Below, in pieces: positions 34,031-42,213 of a stretch of 64,000 nt of DNA. The notes beneath the pieces are model-generated. The model was not told the origin of the DNA, made no database searches, and saw only the letters and a program-made list of their open reading frames with translations. The DNA is taken from contig JAXHUH010000063.1 of the NCBI GenBank assembly GCA_034211175.1, forward strand, positions 1 through 64,000. The letters run 5' to 3'. Numbering within the stretch: the stretch's first letter is position 1; each line of letters starts with the position of its first letter. The translations under genes were made by a program, and so were the position numbers. This stretch comes from JAXHUH01 sp034211175 (GTDB lineage Bacteria; Actinomycetota; Acidimicrobiia; Acidimicrobiales; CAIXPF01).

Positions 34031-35796
34031 ATGGCAGCGGTGCCGGGTTCGGCGAGTGCGACCCAGGTGCGGCCGGGCGTGAGCTTCACCGGCTGGCCGC
34101 CGACGGTGAACGACGTCGGGGCCGCCAGGTTCGGTCGGGACCAGGCGGCGGGGACGACGTGGCCGGCGGTGAAGATCCACGCCTCGCCGGAGCCGGTCAT
34201 GACCGCATGGGGGCTGCGGGCGTCCGCGGTGCTCGGCCGGTAGTTGATGAACTGCACGATGACGTTCTCGGGGGCGGCGATCGCGCCGGCGGTGTCGACG
34301 TGCCAGCTCCCGTTCATCCCCCGGGCCCAGCCGGCGCCGTTCCACTCGTAGCGGATCGACGCCGCCGGGAATCGGACGTCGACGAGCCGGGCGGGCCGCG
34401 CGTTGGCCGGCAGGGCCTCGCCGGCGGCGCGGTAGGCGAACTGTGCGCCGGGGATGCCGGCGCCGTTGCCCGCCGGCGCCGACCACAGCGCCCCGGTCGA
34501 GGTGTAGAGGTTGTGGGGTGCGGGCCGGGCACCGGAGCGCCAGTACGCCCCGCCGGCCTGGCGGGAGCCGACGGGCACGAGGCTCGACGCGGCGACGGTG
34601 GCCTCCACGGCGGCGTTGGCGCCCGAGTAGCCGATGAGCGGCCGGTTGTAGGAGGCGAGGATCTCGGTGTCACTGGTGCGGGCCGAGCGCACCGGCCCGA
34701 CGGTGCCGACGTTGTTCGAGTGGAAGACGGCCACGAACCGGGTGAGGCCGCCCTCGACCTTCTCCTCGTAGACGATGTCGGCCTGGTTGATGCCCGACTG
34801 GGGGCGGGCACCGCTCGGCGCGGAGCCGACGTTGTGGATCTTCACCGCGAGCGCCGGGCGGGCGGGGCCGGTGCCGAGACCGGTGAGCACGCCGGCGCCC
34901 GGGTTGGTCGGCACGTTGGCATGCGGCGGTGTCAGCTGGGGCGGCGTCGTGGCCGGCGGGGTGGTCGCCGCCGGTGGGGCGGTGGTCGTCGTCGGTCGCA
35001 GGTCCCGCTCGATCTGCGCGAGCTCGGCGTTGGCGGCGTCGAGAGCGGTCTGGGCCTGCTCGAGCGCGGCCTGGTCGGCGGCGAGGCGGCTGGCGGCCTC
35101 GATCTGGGCCCGCTCGCGTCGTGCCCGCTCGGTCTCGGCGGCGGCGAGGCGATCGCCCGCAGCACCGGCAGCGTCGCTCGCTCGGAGGTGCCCGGCGGCC
35201 GAGGACTCGGCAGCGGTCGTGAGGTCGTGGGCGACGATCGAGGCGGCCCGCTCCTCGGCGTCGAGGAGCTCGATGGCGTCGAACGCCTCGTCGCTGACCG
35301 CCGTGAACAGGAAGCGCTCGGCCGCGGCGTCGAGGTTCGCGCCGGTGGTGGTCAGCTCCTCGAGCATGCTGGCCAGGCGGGGGTCGCCAGAGACGTAGAG
35401 CATGATCGCCAACTGGTCGCGCAGGTCGGTGACCGGCGCACGTCGGCGCACGACGTCGTCGCGCAGCACCCGTGCGGTGTCGACCAACCGGTCGACGCCG
35501 GCGCGACGGTTCGCCGCGTCGGTGGCGTCGTCGTCGGCGGCGGCGAGCGCCTCGGTGGCCTCCTCGAGCGCCTCCGCCGACGCCGCCAGTCTGCTGCGTG
35601 CGGTGGCGACGTCGGTGCGCAGCGCGGGCATCGCCGACTCGATCGCGTCGGCGCGGGCCCGGAGCGCGGCCTCGTCGACCGCTCCGGCCGGTTGGCCTCC
35701 GACCGTCGCCAGCACCGTCGCGAGGACGAGCACGGCGACGATCGGCCACCACCGCTTCCTCGTGCTGGTGTCGGTGTGGGTGTCCGCTCGACGCAT
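34024..35796 (-). CDS. Secreted DUF3048 (YerB-like) protein with N-terminal coiled coil
   Basis: A 590-residue exported protein. A signal peptide is visible (RWWPIVAVLVLATVLATVGG, cleavage near AGAVDE). Residues ~40-270 are a long alanine/glutamate coiled coil, broken by RLASMLEELTTTGANLDAAA, resembling the N-terminal stalks of PcsB/RipA-type cell-wall proteins. A Thr/Pro linker (TTTTAPPAATTPPATTPP) follows. Residues ~310-590 are the DUF3048 domain: ALAVKIHNVGSAPSGARPQS, DIVYEEKVEGGLTRFVAVFH and GPVRSARTSD. YerB-type proteins are of unknown function and often lipoproteins. The fused coiled coil suggests a wall-associated or divisome role (inference). Its stop lies in the 82-bp repeat array. 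Confidence 0.85.
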   Translation of the reverse strand: MRRADTHTDTSTRKRWWPIVAVLVLATVLATVGGQPAGAVDEAALRARADAIESAMPALRTDVATARSRLAASAEALEEATEALAAADDDATDAANRRAGVDRLVDTARVLRDDVVRRRAPVTDLRDQLAIMLYVSGDPRLASMLEELTTTGANLDAAAERFLFTAVSDEAFDAIELLDAEERAASIVAHDLTTAAESSAAGHLRASDAAGAAGDRLAAAETERARRERAQIEAASRLAADQAALEQAQTALDAANAELAQIERDLRPTTTTAPPAATTPPATTPPQLTPPHANVPTNPGAGVLTGLGTGPARPALAVKIHNVGSAPSGARPQSGINQADIVYEEKVEGGLTRFVAVFHSNNVGTVGPVRSARTSDTEILASYNRPLIGYSGANAAVEATVAASSLVPVGSRQAGGAYWRSGARPAPHNLYTSTGALWSAPAGNGAGIPGAQFAYRAAGEALPANARPARLVDVRFPAASIRYEWNGAGWARGMNGSWHVDTAGAIAAPENVIVQFINYRPSTADARSPHAVMTGSGEAWIFTAGHVVPAAWSRPNLAAPTSFTVGGQPVKLTPGRTWVALAEPGTAAIG

Positions 35797-36113
35797 GGCT
35801 GATCGGGTGGTCGCCCTCGTGGCGCCCCTCCTGCTGTCAGGCTAGGTCCAACTCGTCGATCCCGGTCCCTCGGATCGTCGCTACCCAGAACCGCCGCTCG
35901 CTCCCCAGCCCGGGTCACCCGTCGTGATCGATCTCGCCGACGGTGGTTCGGGCCGCACGAACAGGGGTACGCGACGAACGTCCCGCTGGTGGGGCGCAGG
36001 TCGAGTGGCCGGTGAACCGGACCCCGGTGCCGTTGTCCCGGTCGGCGAACGACGGGCGAACTTCCGCGGGACGGGAAGTAACCATCAGCACCCCGTCGGA
36101 GTCGGATGATCTG

Positions 36114-37781
36114 ATGCGAACTCTCACTGCGCGTATCGAGCAGGCGGCCACGGCCCGACGCGGCACGATCACCTTCGTCGGGTCCGGCGAGCCGGACCCC
36201 GTGCTGTGGTCGACCATGCACGCGGAGTCACTCGGCATGGCGGCCGCCATGCAGGCTCGCGGCGTACGACCGGGCGACCGCGTCGCCATCCTCGGCCCCA
36301 CGAGCCGGGCCCTGGTCACCGCCATGCAGGCGACGTTCTTCGCCGGCGCGACCATCGTGGTCCTGCCGCTGCCCATGCGGCTGGCGTCGCTCGAGGAGTT
36401 CATCGCGTCGACGCGCACGCGCGTCCGCCTCTCCGAGGCGGCGCTGCTCGTCGTCGACAAGGACCTGGCGCCGTTCATCGACGAGCAGCCGGGTGACCCG
36501 CAGTCGGTCCTCCTCGACGTGCTCATGACCGAGGGGACGGCCCACCCCGACGGTTGGCGGCGCCCCGCCGACGACCCCGAGCGGCTCGCCATCCTCCAGT
36601 TCACCAGTGGCTCGACCGCCGAGCCCAAGGGCGTGATGTTGCCGCACCACACCGTGTGCGCCAACCACGACGGCATCATGGGCGCCGTCGACTACTCGGC
36701 CGACGACGACGTCCTCGTCTCGTGGCTGCCGCTCTACCACGACATGGGCCTCGTCGGGCTGCTGCTCCTCGGCATGACGACCGGCGCCGACCTCGTGCTC
36801 GCGTCGCCCCAGGACTTCCTCGCCTCGCCCGGTCGCTGGATGGAGTGGATCTCCGCCTACGGCGGCACCGCGACCGCCGGCCCGAACTTCAGCTACGTCC
36901 TCGCCACCCGCGCCCTTCGTCGGGCCAAGTCACCGCTCGACCTGTCCCGGTTGCGCATCGCGCTGAACGGGGCCGAGCCGGTCGACCCGGCGACCGTGCG
37001 CGAGTTCATCGCCGCCGCCGAGCCCCACAAGATGAGCCCGGGCGCCGTGTTCCCGGCGTTCGGGATGGCCGAGGTCGCGATCGCCGGCACGTTCCCCCCG
37101 CCGGGACGTGGCCTGGTCACCGACGTCGTCGACGGCGGGGTGCTCGAGCACGAGCGCTACGCGGTGCCGACCCCCGCCGACTCCGAGGGCGCCCGCGAGC
37201 TGCCCCGTCTCGGCAAGCCGGTCGCCGGCCTCGAGATGCGCATCGTCGACACGACCACGGGCCACGTGCTCCGTGAGCGCGAGGTCGGCGAGCTCCAGAT
37301 CCGGGGCACGTCGCTCACGACCGGGTACTACCGCAACGCGTCGGCCACTGACGAGCTGTTCACCGACGGCTGGCTCCGCACCGGCGACCTCGCCTACGAG
37401 GTCGACGGCGAGCTCGTGATGTGCGGACGGATCAAGGACGTGATCATCGTCGGCGGGCGCAACGTGTTCCCCCAGGACGTCGAGCGGGCCGTCGGCACCG
37501 TCGACGGCATTCGTGCGGGCAACGTCATCGCGTTCGGCGTCGAGGGTCGCCACGGCAAGGAATCGCTCGTCGTCGTAGCCGAGACCCGCGACGACGATCA
37601 GGAGCGCATGCGTGGCGAGGTCACCCACACGGTCCGCGAGCACGTCGGCCTCCCCCCGAAGGACGTCGTGTTCGTGACCCCGGGGACGATCCCCAAGACG
37701 TCGTCGGGCAAGCTCCAGCGTTCGCTGTGCCGGGAGCAGTACCAGGCCGACCAGCTCCAGCCGGCCGCCGTAGCCGGCTGA
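36114..37781 (+). CDS. Fatty-acyl-AMP ligase-like AMP-binding enzyme
   Basis: A 555-residue ANL-superfamily enzyme: P-loop-like FTSGSTAEPKGVMLPHHT, SWLPLYHDMGLVGLLLLGMT and EWISAYGGTATAGPNFSYVL, NGAEPVDPATVREFI, then the C-terminal hinge CGRIKDVIIVGGRNVFPQDV and catalytic lysine in TSSGKLQRS. The LPLYHDMGL and GGPNFxY-like segments are typical of fatty-acyl-AMP ligases (FAAL), which activate acids for transfer to acyl-carrier proteins rather than CoA. No polyketide synthase or carrier protein is adjacent. The start is uncertain; ATG 36114 is preferred, with GGAG ~12 bp upstream. The 56-bp repeats begin at its stop codon. Confidence 0.87.
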   Translation: MRTLTARIEQAATARRGTITFVGSGEPDPVLWSTMHAESLGMAAAMQARGVRPGDRVAILGPTSRALVTAMQATFFAGATIVVLPLPMRLASLEEFIASTRTRVRLSEAALLVVDKDLAPFIDEQPGDPQSVLLDVLMTEGTAHPDGWRRPADDPERLAILQFTSGSTAEPKGVMLPHHTVCANHDGIMGAVDYSADDDVLVSWLPLYHDMGLVGLLLLGMTTGADLVLASPQDFLASPGRWMEWISAYGGTATAGPNFSYVLATRALRRAKSPLDLSRLRIALNGAEPVDPATVREFIAAAEPHKMSPGAVFPAFGMAEVAIAGTFPPPGRGLVTDVVDGGVLEHERYAVPTPADSEGARELPRLGKPVAGLEMRIVDTTTGHVLREREVGELQIRGTSLTTGYYRNASATDELFTDGWLRTGDLAYEVDGELVMCGRIKDVIIVGGRNVFPQDVERAVGTVDGIRAGNVIAFGVEGRHGKESLVVVAETRDDDQERMRGEVTHTVREHVGLPPKDVVFVTPGTIPKTSSGKLQRSLCREQYQADQLQPAAVAG

Positions 37782-37887
37782 CCGTGCTCGCAGGGCGAGC
37801 TTTGTCAGCTCGGCGGAACGACTCGCAGGGCGGCTGACTGTGCTCGCAGGGCGAGCTTTGTCAGCTTGGCGGAACGACTCGCAGGGC
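37776..37887 (+). repeat. Two tandem 56-bp copies spanning the 3' end of the FAAL gene
   Basis: Copies 37776-37831 and 37832-37887 differ at only two positions. The first contains the TGA stop of the AMP ligase gene, so the duplicated unit includes a second copy of the stop region. Each copy holds the perfect small hairpin GCTCGC-AGG-GCGAGC. The rest of the 222-bp gap to the L,D-transpeptidase gene has no visible gene. Confidence 0.88.
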
Positions 37888-37900
37888 GAGTTCGTTCCGC
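37869..37900 (+). terminator. Strong hairpin after FAAL gene
   Basis: GCGGAACGA pairs with TCGTTCCGC and the adjoining CTCGC pairs with GCGAG (one bulged T), around an AGG loop: 14 bp in all. It starts in the second 56-bp repeat copy. Confidence 0.6.
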
Positions 37901-38003
37901 GCCGTTCGTTCCGGGGGCACCCGTCTGGCGCGCGGCAGCTGATCGGGTTCGGAGGGCGGCTGATTGCCCCTGCAGGTGCGTCGGCGGTGGGGTGGTGTCG
38001 GCG

Positions 38004-38912
38004 TCAGGCGATGACGTCTACCGGGGTGCCGAGGGGGACGGTGGTGATGAGCTGGGTGATCAGCTCGTTGGGGAGGCGGACGCAGCCGTTCGACGCCGCG
38101 GTGCCGATCAGGCCCGGACGGTTCGTGCCGTGGATGGCGATGATCGGCTCGTCGCCGTTGAACGACTGCAGAGCCTCGCTGCGGGCCGACAGGGCGAGGA
38201 TGTACGGCCCGTAGACCCCGTGGGGGTTCGGCAGCGCCAGCGCGTCGGTCACGAAGAAGCGCCCGTACGGCGTCGGCGTGCCCTGGCGCCCGACCACGAC
38301 GGAGCTCTGCGCCACCACCTGCTGACCGTCCACGACCGTGATCGTGCGGTCGCTCACGTCGACCACGATCCGGTGATCGATCGACCGCAGCTCGACCTGG
38401 TCCCGCAGGATCCAGCCCTCGGTATGGTTCGGGCGGATCGGCAGCTGCACCCGCAGCCACGCGCCGTGGGTGGCCGTGACGAGGAACACCTGCGGGCTCG
38501 AGAACCGGGTCGTCGCCGTGAACGTGCGCACGACCTGGTCCGGGGTCGGCTCCGCCCACGGCTGCTCGTACACGGCGATGTCGGCGCCGGACACCGCGGC
38601 GACCGCGGCGGGCCCGATGCCGACCTCGACGGTCTCGCCGGCCGCCAGCGGCGGGGTCGGTTCGACCAGCGTCATCGTCGTTCCCGTCGTGACCGACGCC
38701 AGCGTGGTCACGCCGTGGTCGACGACGTCGCCGAGTAGTCGGACCACGTGACTGGGGTCGACCAGCTCGGTCGTCGTGGTCGTCGACGGTGGCCCGGTCG
38801 TGGGCACGACCGTGATGCGGGCCGCCTCGTCCCGCATGTCCCCGACTGTGGCGCAGGCGGGGAGCGCGAGTGCGAGCACCGCCAGAAGCGCCTCGACCCG
38901 CCATCGACGCAC
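38004..38912 (-). CDS. L,D-transpeptidase (YkuD domain) lipoprotein
   Basis: A 302-residue exported protein with signal sequence LLAVLALALPAC, where LPAC is a lipobox. After a threonine/proline linker there is an SH3-like region (~90-165). The C-terminal YkuD domain follows: IVVDVSDRTITVVDGQQVVA, GRQGTPTPYGRFFVTDAL and the catalytic signature IHGTN...GTAASNGCVRL with Cys ~284. These enzymes form 3-3 peptide cross-links in peptidoglycan, using a cysteine nucleophile. GTG 38912 has TAGACT 6 bp upstream, supporting a leaderless start. Confidence 0.92.
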   Translation of the reverse strand: MRRWRVEALLAVLALALPACATVGDMRDEAARITVVPTTGPPSTTTTTELVDPSHVVRLLGDVVDHGVTTLASVTTGTTMTLVEPTPPLAAGETVEVGIGPAAVAAVSGADIAVYEQPWAEPTPDQVVRTFTATTRFSSPQVFLVTATHGAWLRVQLPIRPNHTEGWILRDQVELRSIDHRIVVDVSDRTITVVDGQQVVAQSSVVVGRQGTPTPYGRFFVTDALALPNPHGVYGPYILALSARSEALQSFNGDEPIIAIHGTNRPGLIGTAASNGCVRLPNELITQLITTVPLGTPVDVIA

Positions 38913-38918
38913 CTACTC

Positions 38919-38924
38919 AGTCTA
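38919..38924 (-). promoter_or_regulatory. -10 box of L,D-transpeptidase gene
   Basis: TAGACT on the minus strand, 6 bp before GTG 38912. Confidence 0.5.
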
Positions 38925-38988
38925 GGGACCGAACCCGTGACCCAGTCGGTTCGAAGCGACGGGGCCCATCGGAGGCGAAAGACCTCCG

Positions 38989-39975
38989 TCAGCTCTGTCC
39001 GCCATCCATCATCTTCGCGATCGAACCCAAGATCCGGTCGAGCGCACGGACCCGTGAGTCGCCTAGGTCTACGACGAAGCTTCCCTCGCTCGGTCGGGCG
39101 ACGACTAGGACCTTGTAGCGTGCCGGCACCCGGCCTGTCGCCACATGCCGCGTCTCGAGCTGGCGCCGACAATCCGGCAGCTCGGTGTACGGCACGTGGA
39201 TCGTCCCTTGAGGCGTCCTTCGATGCCGACCGTACCGGAAGCCATGGGTCGTCAACACCGCTGAGGTAGTGACACGCCCCAACCGTGCCATCGACCGAAG
39301 AGCGACGACCCCGAGAACCGCCTCCTCCGATTCGAACCCGTGCGCGTGACGAATGTCGTGCATGAGCTTCGGGGAAACACCGCCGGCCCCAGTGATGTGT
39401 TCTGAGACGCTAACCAACGCTTCGATGGCCTTCTGCGTTTGTCTATCTACTTGGCCCATCGTCGGTACAGGCGTGCTCGATGCAGGCGACGCCGCCGATC
39501 GCTGATCCTCCTGATCAGAGAGTTCGCGCTCAAGGCGGGCCTGAGCGAGTGCGTCGAGCAACGCTTTAGCGTCCCGTCGGAAGTCGGGTCCGCCACGAAT
39601 GCGTGCGGCATGTGCTGCGGGCAGGTGACGGAGCTCCTCGGGGAACCGGCGGGCGGCGGGCATAGCAGTGTCCCCGACGAGGACGGGGATCACGTGCTTG
39701 CCGCTCTCGAAGGCGTTGACGAGCTCGAATCGTACGACGTCGTCAGGCTCTGCCAGCCGTTCCGGCGCCCATGCCGGCCCAATCATGACGAGCATCGTGT
39801 CGATCCGGTCGATGGCATCTCGTATCGCGTTACGAAAGTCCGCGCCAGGCGGGATGGACTCGACGTCGAAGAACACGCGTTCGGCTCCTAGGGCGTCGAT
39901 GAGGCGGTCACACAGCCGCCCAGACATGTCTTCGCTGTCGCTTCTCCGGTATGACACAAAGACCCCGTCTGCCAC
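38989..39975 (-). CDS. TIR-domain protein with uncharacterised C-terminal domain
   Basis: A 328-residue protein from GTG 39975. Residues 1-145 are a TIR domain of the bacterial TIR_2 type: GVFVSYRRSDSEDMSGRLCD, RVFFDVESIPPGADFRNAI, TMLVMIGPAWAPERL and VRFELVNAFESGKHVIPVLV. The expected catalytic glutamate is at E84 (RFELV), so NAD-hydrolase activity is possible. Residues ~175-328 form an unrecognised domain (KAIEALVSVSEHITGAGGVS, YKVLVVARPSEGSFVVDLGD) that may sense a trigger. Base composition is visibly less GC-rich than neighbours, suggesting acquisition by transfer. TAGCGT 8 bp before the GTG supports the start. Confidence 0.88.
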   Translation of the reverse strand: MADGVFVSYRRSDSEDMSGRLCDRLIDALGAERVFFDVESIPPGADFRNAIRDAIDRIDTMLVMIGPAWAPERLAEPDDVVRFELVNAFESGKHVIPVLVGDTAMPAARRFPEELRHLPAAHAARIRGGPDFRRDAKALLDALAQARLERELSDQEDQRSAASPASSTPVPTMGQVDRQTQKAIEALVSVSEHITGAGGVSPKLMHDIRHAHGFESEEAVLGVVALRSMARLGRVTTSAVLTTHGFRYGRHRRTPQGTIHVPYTELPDCRRQLETRHVATGRVPARYKVLVVARPSEGSFVVDLGDSRVRALDRILGSIAKMMDGGQS

Positions 39976-39983
39976 GTCGCTCA

Positions 39984-39989
39984 ACGCTA
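39984..39989 (-). promoter_or_regulatory. -10 box of TIR gene
   Basis: TAGCGT on the minus strand, 8 bp before GTG 39975. Confidence 0.45.
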
Positions 39990-40115
39990 GGGGTGCTGAA
40001 CGCGAAGCTGACGACCTAGGGCATCCATCCCGTGAACCGGCGGCTCCCACGGGACCGCCGGTCAGGTCAGCCGTCCGACCGGGCTGTTCGGATGCGATGA
40101 TCCAGGCTCGGTGGG

Positions 40116-41132
40116 TCAGGCCTTCTTGAGCGCCTCGAGCACCGGCAGCCACGTGTCGGGATCGGAGCGGTACGGGGCGTAGAAGCTGATCCGGTCGACC
40201 ACGTCACCGAAGCGGCGGTGCAGCTCCGGGGCGATCCCGTCGGGCTCGGCGACCACGGCGAACGTGTTGAGGATGTCGTCGTCGATCAGCTCGCCCATCT
40301 CGGCCCACTTGCCCTGCTTGGACAGCGTGTTCAGCTCGTCCTGGAGGCCGCCCCAGCCGTGCAGCTCGAGCACGGGCCGGTAGGCCGGCGTCGAGCCGTA
40401 GAACGCGATCTGGCGGCGGGTGCCGACCGCCGAGCGCTCCATCTCCTCCTCGTTGGCCCCGGTCACGACGAACGCCGGGCCCGAGATGGCGACGTCGTCC
40501 ATGGTGCGGCCGGCCTTCTCCGCGCCCCGCTGGAGGGCGGGGATGGTGACCTCACGCAGGTAGCGCTCGGTCGTGAAGCCGTGGCAGAGGAAGATGTCGG
40601 AGGTCTCACCGGCGACCTCGGTCATCATCGTGCCGACACCGGCGAGGGCGATCTTCGGCAGCCCGTACTGGCTCGGGCCGGGATCGAAGAACGGCGTCAT
40701 GAGGGTGTGGGTGTAGAAGTCGCCGCGGAAGTCGAGCTTCTCCTGGTCGTTCCACGAGTCCCAGATGGCCCGGATCGCCAGGATCATCTCCCGCATGCGC
40801 GCCGCCGGCTTCGACCACTCCATCGAGAACCGCTTGGTGATGTGCGGCTTGATCTGCGAGCCGAGCCCGAGGATGAACCGGCCCTTCGAGTAGGCCTGCA
40901 GGTCGTACGCGATCTGCGCCAGGTTCATCGGGTTCCGGGCGAACGCCACGGCGATCGACGTGCCCAGCTCGAGCGTGGTCGTCTCCTGGCTGGCGAGCAC
41001 CAGCGGCAGGAACGGGTCGTGCTTCGTCTCGGCGGTGAAGAAGCCGTCGTAGCCGGCGTCCTCCGCCTTCTTCGCGCTGCCGGTCGGCTCCTCCAGCGAG
41101 AAGTCCGTCCCCATGCCTCCATCGACCTTCAT
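40116..41132 (-). CDS. LLM class F420-dependent oxidoreductase (TIGR03617-like)
   Basis: A 338-residue luciferase-like monooxygenase fold: MKVDGGMGTDFSLEEPTGSA, KKAEDAGYDGFFTAETKHDP, LELGTSIAVAFARNPMNLAQ, AYSKGRFILGLGSQIKPHIT and PKIALAGVGTMMTEVAGETS. The GLGSQxKPH and TSIAVAFARNP segments are typical of the actinobacterial F420-using TIGR03617 group, which reduces or oxidises unknown organic substrates with cofactor F420. ATG 41132 has TAGGTT 7 bp upstream (leaderless). It is followed downstream by the TIR gene on the same strand, but each appears to have its own promoter. Confidence 0.9.
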   Translation of the reverse strand: MKVDGGMGTDFSLEEPTGSAKKAEDAGYDGFFTAETKHDPFLPLVLASQETTTLELGTSIAVAFARNPMNLAQIAYDLQAYSKGRFILGLGSQIKPHITKRFSMEWSKPAARMREMILAIRAIWDSWNDQEKLDFRGDFYTHTLMTPFFDPGPSQYGLPKIALAGVGTMMTEVAGETSDIFLCHGFTTERYLREVTIPALQRGAEKAGRTMDDVAISGPAFVVTGANEEEMERSAVGTRRQIAFYGSTPAYRPVLELHGWGGLQDELNTLSKQGKWAEMGELIDDDILNTFAVVAEPDGIAPELHRRFGDVVDRISFYAPYRSDPDTWLPVLEALKKA

Positions 41133-41139
41133 GTCGCCG

Positions 41140-41145
41140 AACCTA
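41140..41145 (-). promoter_or_regulatory. -10 box of LLM oxidoreductase gene
   Basis: TAGGTT on the minus strand, 7 bp before ATG 41132. Confidence 0.5.
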
Positions 41146-41197
41146 CTTCGTGCGACTGGTCGAGCGCTCGTTCGACGACTCCCGTCCCGACGGGGTG

Positions 41198-42052
41198 TCA
41201 GTCCGTCTCGCCACGGAGGAAGCGCTCGACCTCGGCGGCCAGGTCGTCGCCCGACGGGATGGCCTGGTCGGTCACCGAGGCGTCGTAGGCCTGCTCGAGC
41301 TGGGCGACGAGGTCGAGGTGCTCGCGGCTGTTCGCCACCAGCTTGTCGAGGTGGGCCCGGGTGCGGGCCGCGGACTCGTCCAACGACTCCCGATCGACCC
41401 GCAGGTCAGTGAGCTGCTCGAACGCCGCCAGCAACGCGGACGACGCCGCCGGGTAGGCACCGTTGGCGGCGTAGTGGGGGACCTGGGCCCACAGGCCGAC
41501 CGCGGGGATGCCGGCCTCGGCGCAGCGCAGCTGGACGGCCGCGGCGATGCCCGCCGGCACCTCGAGACGCCCCGCCACCGAACCGAACGGGCGCACGAGG
41601 TCCTGCGACGACGCGGTGGCCACCACGCGGGCCGGGCGGGTGTGGGGCACGGCCGCGGGGTAGGCGCCGAGGGACACGACGAGGCGCACGCCGAGCTCGA
41701 GCGCCAGTGCGGTCACGTCGCCCGCGAAGGCGCTCCAACGGTGGTCGGGCTCGGACCCGGTGAGGACGAGGTAGTCGGTCCCCTCGGCGTCGCTCGCCGC
41801 GACCAGCGTGATCTCCGGCCAGGTCAGCTCCTCGAGGACCCCGTCCTGGAGCGTCATCGTCGGCCGACGGCTCTGGTGGTCGACCAGGAGATCGGTGTCG
41901 AACGTGGCGATCTCCCGCTCCTCGGTCGTGTCGGTCATCCGATCGATCGCGGTCGCCCCGCCGAGTCCGGCGTCGATCCAGCCCTCCAGTCCGAGCACGA
42001 GGACCGGCTCGTCGAGGCCGGGGTGGACGAGCAGCTCGAAGAGCGAGCTCAT
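41198..42052 (-). CDS. PAC2 family protein (proteasome assembly chaperone-like)
   Basis: A 284-residue PAC2-fold protein: PVLVLGLEGWIDAGLGGATA, LLVDHQSRRPTMTLQDGVLE, DYLVLTGSEPDHRWSAFAGD and VVSLGAYPAAVPHTRPARVV. In actinobacteria PAC2 proteins are common near or apart from proteasome genes and are presumed to bind protein subunits; no proteasome genes are in this window. The C-terminal ~60 residues are helical (TRAHLDKLVANSREHLDLVA). It is divergent from the thioredoxin-TPR gene. Confidence 0.88.
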   Translation of the reverse strand: MSSLFELLVHPGLDEPVLVLGLEGWIDAGLGGATAIDRMTDTTEEREIATFDTDLLVDHQSRRPTMTLQDGVLEELTWPEITLVAASDAEGTDYLVLTGSEPDHRWSAFAGDVTALALELGVRLVVSLGAYPAAVPHTRPARVVATASSQDLVRPFGSVAGRLEVPAGIAAAVQLRCAEAGIPAVGLWAQVPHYAANGAYPAASSALLAAFEQLTDLRVDRESLDESAARTRAHLDKLVANSREHLDLVAQLEQAYDASVTDQAIPSGDDLAAEVERFLRGETD

Positions 42053-42160
42053 CGTCGGGACCCGCCACGTGCCCGGGCGCCGAGGGTCGACGACCTCCGG
42101 GCGGTCGGTGTCCGGCGTGGCGCGGCTTCGTCCATCGCCGCCGACCGTATCCGCGGCCGG

Positions 42161-42166
42161 TACGGT
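42161..42166 (+). promoter_or_regulatory. -10 box of thioredoxin-TPR transcript
   Basis: TACGGT, 8 bp before the mini-ORF ATG at 42175. Confidence 0.45.
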
Positions 42167-42174
42167 GACGTGGA

Positions 42175-42213
42175 ATGCGGCTGCTGTCGACAGTGTTGGG
42201 CGCGAGGCGATGA
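42175..42213 (+). CDS. Leaderless 12-aa upstream ORF coupled to thioredoxin-TPR gene
   Basis: ATG 42175 encodes MRLLSTVLGARR and ends CGA TGA, the stop overlapping the next ATG (42210) as ATGA. TACGGT lies 8 bp upstream, so the mRNA probably begins at this codon. The downstream gene has only a weak purine stretch (GCGAGG) before its ATG, which lies inside the mini-ORF. Confidence 0.5.
   Translation: MRLLSTVLGARR

Noticed and set aside
36106..36116. Two-codon ORF ATG-ATC-TGA overlapping the FAAL start
   Set aside because: Too short to judge and the FAAL start itself is uncertain.
38989..39975. Thoeris or CBASS locus around the TIR gene
   Set aside because: No SIR2, cyclase or Cap-type partner genes are adjacent; only a standalone TIR protein can be supported.
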